Below, piece by piece: positions 23,947-27,368 of a DNA stretch of 27,368 nucleotides. The notes under the pieces were generated by a model. It was not told the DNA's origin. It did not search any database and saw only the letters and a program-made list of their open reading frames with translations. Origin of the DNA: Negativicoccus succinicivorans (GTDB lineage Bacteria; Bacillota; Negativicutes; Veillonellales; Negativicoccaceae); contig NZ_JAHAHH010000005.1 of NCBI RefSeq assembly GCF_018373335.1, positions 1-27,368 on the forward strand, written 5' to 3'. The first letter of the stretch is position 1, and each line of letters starts with the position of its first letter. A program made the translations under genes and the position numbers.

Positions 23947-24159
23947 GTGGCGGTCAGTTACAAGAAATTATTCCATATATTAATCGATAGAGGTATCACC
24001 AATGTGCAGCTTCAAAGAATGGCGGGGTATAGTGCAAACATAACCACACGCCTAAAAAATGACACCTATGTTTCTCTTGAGTCCATAGAAAAAATCTGCA
24101 AGGTACTTGATTGCGGGGTAGATGATATTTTGGAATTTACTTCTGAGAAGCGGGTATAA
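23947..24159 (+). CDS. Small XRE/Cro-type helix-turn-helix regulator
   Basis: A 70-residue single HTH domain. The block VQLQRMAGYSANITTRLKND spans recognition helices, and YVSLESIEKICKVLDCGVDDILEF is the usual second half of Cro/CI-like folds. It uses a GTG start with GGAGG seven bases upstream. It lies 110 bases before the methyltransferase on the same strand. By position it could be a controller (C) protein that delays restriction, but its sequence also fits generic YozG-like regulators of mobile elements, so the role is inferred. Confidence 0.85.
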   Translation: MAVSYKKLFHILIDRGITNVQLQRMAGYSANITTRLKNDTYVSLESIEKICKVLDCGVDDILEFTSEKRV

Positions 24160-24168
24160 ATCTTGTAA

Positions 24169-24257
24169 TATAGGCCAATGATCCGGCGGCTGTCGGTGCT
24201 AACATGAGATATTCTCTCGGCCTATAAATATTAAGCGAGTTGACCGCATGACGGTCA
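24169..24257 (+). promoter_or_regulatory. Leader with nested inverted repeats before the methyltransferase
   Basis: TATAGGCC (24169-24176) and GGCCTATA (24219-24226) are complementary and enclose a GATC at 24180-24183. TGACCG-CATGA-CGGTCA (24241-24257) forms a 6-bp hairpin directly before the AAGGAGG of the methyltransferase. Either may bind the XRE protein or tune translation; the enclosed GATC is the expected target of this enzyme family and could permit methylation-dependent control. Confidence 0.4.
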
Positions 24258-24269
24258 AAGGAGGGCTTT

Positions 24270-25487
24270 ATGCAAAAGACAATTTGTGAATTGTTCGCAG
24301 GTGTCGGCGGATTCCGTCTGGGATTTGACCGGCTCAACTCAGGATGGGAGACTACATGGTTTTCTCAGTGGGAACCGGGAGCAAGGACCCAGTGGGCTCA
24401 CGACTGCTATGTGAAACACTTCGGCGATAGTGCTGACATGAGAGGAGAATTCCACACAGGCGAGGACATCAGCGAGATGGACAAGGATATGATTCCAGAC
24501 CATTCTCTGCTCGTTGGTGGTTTCCCTTGCCAAGACTACAGTGTCGCCCACACCCTTGCATCTTCAAAGGGCATTGAAGGAAAAAAAGGTGTCCTCTGGT
24601 GGCAAATCAGAGACATCCTCATTGCAAAGAAAGCACCGTTCTGTATGTTGGAGAACGTGGACCGGTTGCTAAAATCTCCTGCAAAGCAGAGGGGAAGAGA
24701 CTTCGGTGTTATTCTTGCTTGCCTTGCAGAGCTGGGATATAGTGCCGAGTGGCGAGTTGTTAATGCCGCACGATACGGTGCATCCCAAAGACGTCGCAGA
24801 ACTTTCATTTTCGCATACCGCAATGATACCGTGTATGGTAGCAATATGGCTTGCGTGAGCGCCGAGAATATCATGCAGAATGATGGTTTCATGGTCAAGG
24901 CTTTCCCTATTGTTGAGATAGGCAAAATGACACAGATCACCCTTGACGGTGACATAGTAGATGTTTCCGATACCTTCAAATTTGCTTTTGAAAATGCAGG
25001 TTATATGCACAACGGTGTAGTATATACGGCAAAGGTCATTGAGCAGGAAGAGACGCCTATCACTATCGGACAAATCCTGCAAAAAAATGTTGATGAGAGA
25101 TTCTATATCACCACCGAGAAAATGCCGAAATGGACATACCTCAAAGGTGCAAAGAAGATTCCGAGAAAGTCAGCAGACGGTCATGAGTATACCTTCTCCG
25201 AAGGTCCGATTGCATTCCCCGACCCTTGGGATAGACCTGGTCGTACCATGCTGACCAGCGAATCTACCCTTAACCGTTCCACTCATGTGGTATCCGATCC
25301 TGGTACTGGTAGACTTCGGCTCCTCACTCCTGTTGAGGCAGAGAGATTACAAGGTTTTGATGATGAGTGGACTAACTCTGGAATGCCGGACAGGATGAGG
25401 TACTTCTGTATGGGCAATGCATTGGTCGTTCCGATGATAACAAGAATGGGAAATGTTCTTGATGGGATAATTGCAGAAGAAAGATAA
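24270..25487 (+). CDS. DNA cytosine-5 methyltransferase (M.Sau3AI-like)
   Basis: This 405-residue C5-cytosine methyltransferase has the motifs in order: motif I ELFAGVGGFRLGF (residues 7-19, SAM binding), motif IV GGFPCQDYS with catalytic Cys87, motif VI ENV (128-130), motif VIII QRRRRTFIFA (173-182), a variable target region of about 150 residues, then RPGRTMLTSESTLNRSTHVV and motif X GNALVVPMI. Length and pairing with a Sau3AI/MutH-type nuclease suggest it modifies the C in GATC; this specificity is inferred from the partner. The ATG has AAGGAGG five bases upstream. Codon use is lower in GC than the host genes, consistent with acquisition. Confidence 0.95.
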   Translation: MQKTICELFAGVGGFRLGFDRLNSGWETTWFSQWEPGARTQWAHDCYVKHFGDSADMRGEFHTGEDISEMDKDMIPDHSLLVGGFPCQDYSVAHTLASSKGIEGKKGVLWWQIRDILIAKKAPFCMLENVDRLLKSPAKQRGRDFGVILACLAELGYSAEWRVVNAARYGASQRRRRTFIFAYRNDTVYGSNMACVSAENIMQNDGFMVKAFPIVEIGKMTQITLDGDIVDVSDTFKFAFENAGYMHNGVVYTAKVIEQEETPITIGQILQKNVDERFYITTEKMPKWTYLKGAKKIPRKSADGHEYTFSEGPIAFPDPWDRPGRTMLTSESTLNRSTHVVSDPGTGRLRLLTPVEAERLQGFDDEWTNSGMPDRMRYFCMGNALVVPMITRMGNVLDGIIAEER

Positions 25488-25512
25488 CACATTCCACATA
25501 GAATATACCATT

Positions 25513-25539
25513 GGGCTTTGCGCATTTAGCGCAGGGCCC
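25513..25539 (+). terminator. Hairpin between methyltransferase and endonuclease genes
   Basis: GGGCTTTGCGC and GCGCAGGGCCC form an 11-bp stem (two G-U pairs) with loop ATTTA, then a short TTT. The weak T-run suggests partial termination, which would keep nuclease message below methyltransferase message. Confidence 0.55.
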
Positions 25540-25579
25540 TTTGGTGCTAGTACGGCGATAATTGAGAGGAGTGGTATCG

Positions 25580-26932
25580 ATGGAAGGTACTCAGTACACA
25601 ACAAAAGAAGCAATTTTGAAGAAGGCTCAGAAAATCAAAGGTATTCCTTTGCGTGACATCGATGCTACTGGTCGCTTGGCTACAGGCAAGGGGGCTATCG
25701 GTACTGTCATTGAAGAGAGTTGGTTCGGATATTCTCCCAATTCCGAATCTGAACCAGATTTTCCAGAGGTAGGTGTTGAACTGAAGGTCACACCGTATAT
25801 CCGTGGCAGAAATGGCATTCGTGCCAAGGAGAGACTTGTCTGTAACATCATCAACTATATGGAGGAGTATGACAAGACTTTCTATACCAGTGCATTCTGG
25901 CACAAATGTAATACCATGCTCCTCATGTCCTATGAGCATCTGGCTGACAGGCCAAAAGGCGATTTCCATATTGATGAGGCAATCCTGTTCAGTTTCCCTG
26001 AGGAGGACCTTATCATCATTGAACACGACTGGGAGACCATCATCAATAAGGTCCGTGCCGGCAAAGCACATGAGATTTCCGAAGGTGATACACTGTATTT
26101 GGCTGCCTGCACCAAGGGAGCAAATGCAGGTAGTGTGAGGCCGCAACCGTTTTCGCCTGTTATGGCAAAGCAGAGAGCATATTCTCTGAAATCGTCTTAC
26201 ATGACTCAGATTCTGAACAAGTACATCTTTGGAGATGTACAAAATCCAAGAATCATCCGTCATTGGAGTTTCCTGCAGCATTGCACCTTTGAAGATTATA
26301 TCATCAGAAAAGTCAGTGAGTTCTACGGCAGAACTCGGCAGGAGCTAAAGACCTTTTTCGGCGTCGAAAGCAACGCAAAGAGCTTGAATGAAATTCTGCT
26401 TGCTAGAATGCTGAACGTTTCCGGGCGAATCGCATACACCGAGGAGTTTCAGAAAGCAGGTATTATTCCTAAAACCATCCGAGTGCAATATGATGGTTCG
26501 ATTCGTGAGAGTATGTCTTTCCCGACATTTGATTTTATCGAATTAAGTAGAGAGGATGACTGGGAAGACTCCGACCTGTACAACTATCTGGCACCGACCA
26601 AATTCATGTTTGTAATTTTCCAGCAAAGAGCAGATGATCAGTATGTATTTGACCGTGTGATGTTCTGGAACATTCCGAATGAGGATTTAGAACAGGTTCG
26701 TCTTGTATGGGAAAGAACTGTGCATATCATCCGTGAGGGGGTTCAGTTGATTCCGACCGCTAGAGGCATCAGTAACAATCTCCCGAAGAAAACCGAAAAT
26801 CCTGTTGCTCATGTCAGACCACATGGCGTTGATGCATCCGATAAACTGCCATTGCCCGATGGCCGCATGATGACTAAACAGTGTTTCTGGTTGAATAACA
26901 CATATATTGCAGAACAAATTTCAAGGAGGTAA
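25580..26932 (+). CDS. Sau3AI/MutH-family type II restriction endonuclease
   Basis: A 450-residue nuclease. The N-terminal half is a MutH-like catalytic domain: Glu46, Asp60 and Glu67-x-Lys69 in PDFPEVGVELKVTPY reproduce the MutH spacing (E, then D-x6-E-x-K). TKGANAGSVRPQPFSP with QRAYSLKSSYMTQIL is the conserved segment near the end of that domain. The C-terminal half (from about residue 215) corresponds to the second, MutH-like domain of Sau3AI, which is 489 residues. GATC cleavage is inferred from family membership. The ATG at 25580 has GAGGAG eight bases before; a TTG six codons earlier is less likely. Confidence 0.9.
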   Translation: MEGTQYTTKEAILKKAQKIKGIPLRDIDATGRLATGKGAIGTVIEESWFGYSPNSESEPDFPEVGVELKVTPYIRGRNGIRAKERLVCNIINYMEEYDKTFYTSAFWHKCNTMLLMSYEHLADRPKGDFHIDEAILFSFPEEDLIIIEHDWETIINKVRAGKAHEISEGDTLYLAACTKGANAGSVRPQPFSPVMAKQRAYSLKSSYMTQILNKYIFGDVQNPRIIRHWSFLQHCTFEDYIIRKVSEFYGRTRQELKTFFGVESNAKSLNEILLARMLNVSGRIAYTEEFQKAGIIPKTIRVQYDGSIRESMSFPTFDFIELSREDDWEDSDLYNYLAPTKFMFVIFQQRADDQYVFDRVMFWNIPNEDLEQVRLVWERTVHIIREGVQLIPTARGISNNLPKKTENPVAHVRPHGVDASDKLPLPDGRMMTKQCFWLNNTYIAEQISRR

Positions 26933-26936
26933 CTCT

Positions 26937-27368
26937 GTGGATAATGTAAAGATTCGAATCTCGAAAAATCATTTTTTCGATAATGCTGATCTCCTACTCC
27001 CGGCGATTAAAGACTCTGCAGATAATCCTCTTGAACCGCAATTTTCTGCATGGTTATCTAAAACCTATCAATTGACACCAAAAGTTCGAACTGAACGAGG
27101 AGCGACCCGAACAGGTTACGATGCAACTGAGCTTAATAAAGTATTGCGCAATGAGATGACTGTGATATCTGGCATTCACGGAGAAACCTGTGTTGAATAT
27201 GGGGCCTTCATTTCGCGAGGAAAAGAAGGTTTTGATTTTGCGATATTTGACGAAGAGTACAACATCGTCAGGCTGAGAAATTCATTTGTCGGGACCCCCG
27301 GGCGCTTTGGCGGAGAAACAGAGCTTACAGGACTCTATAAGCAAGTTATCAAGCCAGGTGGTCGCAGA
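26937..27368 (+). CDS. Unknown gene coupled to the endonuclease (5' part only)
   Basis: The GTG at 26937 lies 4 bases after the endonuclease TAA, with AGGAGG seven bases upstream. The frame stays open for 144 codons to the window edge. It begins MDNVKIRISKNHFFDNADLL; later segments include RTERGATRTGYDATELNKVL, HGETCVEYGAFISRGKEGFD and GTPGRFGGETELTGLYKQVI. There is no signal peptide or membrane segment, and the composition is that of a soluble mixed alpha/beta protein. I do not recognise the family. Tight coupling to the nuclease suggests a part of the restriction or defence module, but an accessory cargo gene is also possible. Confidence 0.8.
   Translation, partial: MDNVKIRISKNHFFDNADLLLPAIKDSADNPLEPQFSAWLSKTYQLTPKVRTERGATRTGYDATELNKVLRNEMTVISGIHGETCVEYGAFISRGKEGFDFAIFDEEYNIVRLRNSFVGTPGRFGGETELTGLYKQVIKPGGRR

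Overview
The window looks like a chromosomal segment of an anaerobic Firmicute with mid-to-high GC, plausibly a Negativicutes/Veillonellaceae-type bacterium. This placement is inferred from gene content and codon style: purine operon layout, a 4Fe-4S type PurF, Bacillus-like Shine-Dalgarno sequences and abundant hairpin terminators. No rRNA, tRNA or CRISPR array was recognised. A lower-GC mobile segment occupies the right end from about 22.1 kb.

Layout. Positions 1-72 hold the 3' end of an unidentified plus-strand gene, sharing a bidirectional terminator with a tightly coupled minus-strand operon (117-4707): DUF2157 membrane protein, GDYXXLXY-type membrane protein, an ArsR/SmtB metal sensor with a complete alpha-5 zinc site, SixA-like histidine phosphatase, YfbR 5'-deoxynucleotidase and a pyridoxal kinase. 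Three tandem UspA proteins follow (4764-6281, minus), then a secreted phytase-like/esterase-like protein (6514-7857, plus). The 466-bp gap at 7858-8323 is not empty: it holds terminator hairpins and a strongly structured element that is probably a non-coding RNA. A polar amino-acid ABC importer (8324-10623, minus) has an operator-like palindrome over its promoter and a 36-codon leader ORF.

The centre is a nine-gene minus-strand purine operon (about 20.1 to 10.9 kb) read from one near-consensus promoter: NCS2/AzgA purine permease, purE, purC, purF, purM, purN, purH, purD and a DUF456 membrane protein. It links purine uptake with most of the IMP pathway. purL/Q/S, purB and purK are not in the window. 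Next to it are a LOG-family nucleotide phosphoribohydrolase and RidA, divergent from a TetR regulator whose consensus promoter contains a palindrome.

From about 22.06 kb the sequence is mobile DNA. It starts with an insertion-type boundary just after tetR. A chimeric open frame joins a phage/plasmid primase fragment to the C-terminal tail of a large serine recombinase. About 450 bp of degenerate 60-nt repeats and long inverted repeats follow. Last comes a GATC-type restriction-modification cassette: small XRE regulator, C5-cytosine methyltransferase, Sau3AI/MutH-type endonuclease, and a coupled gene of unknown function that runs off the window. The most unusual items are the structured RNA candidate near 8.1 kb, the primase-recombinase chimera with its repeat field, and the unknown gene coupled to the restriction cassette.
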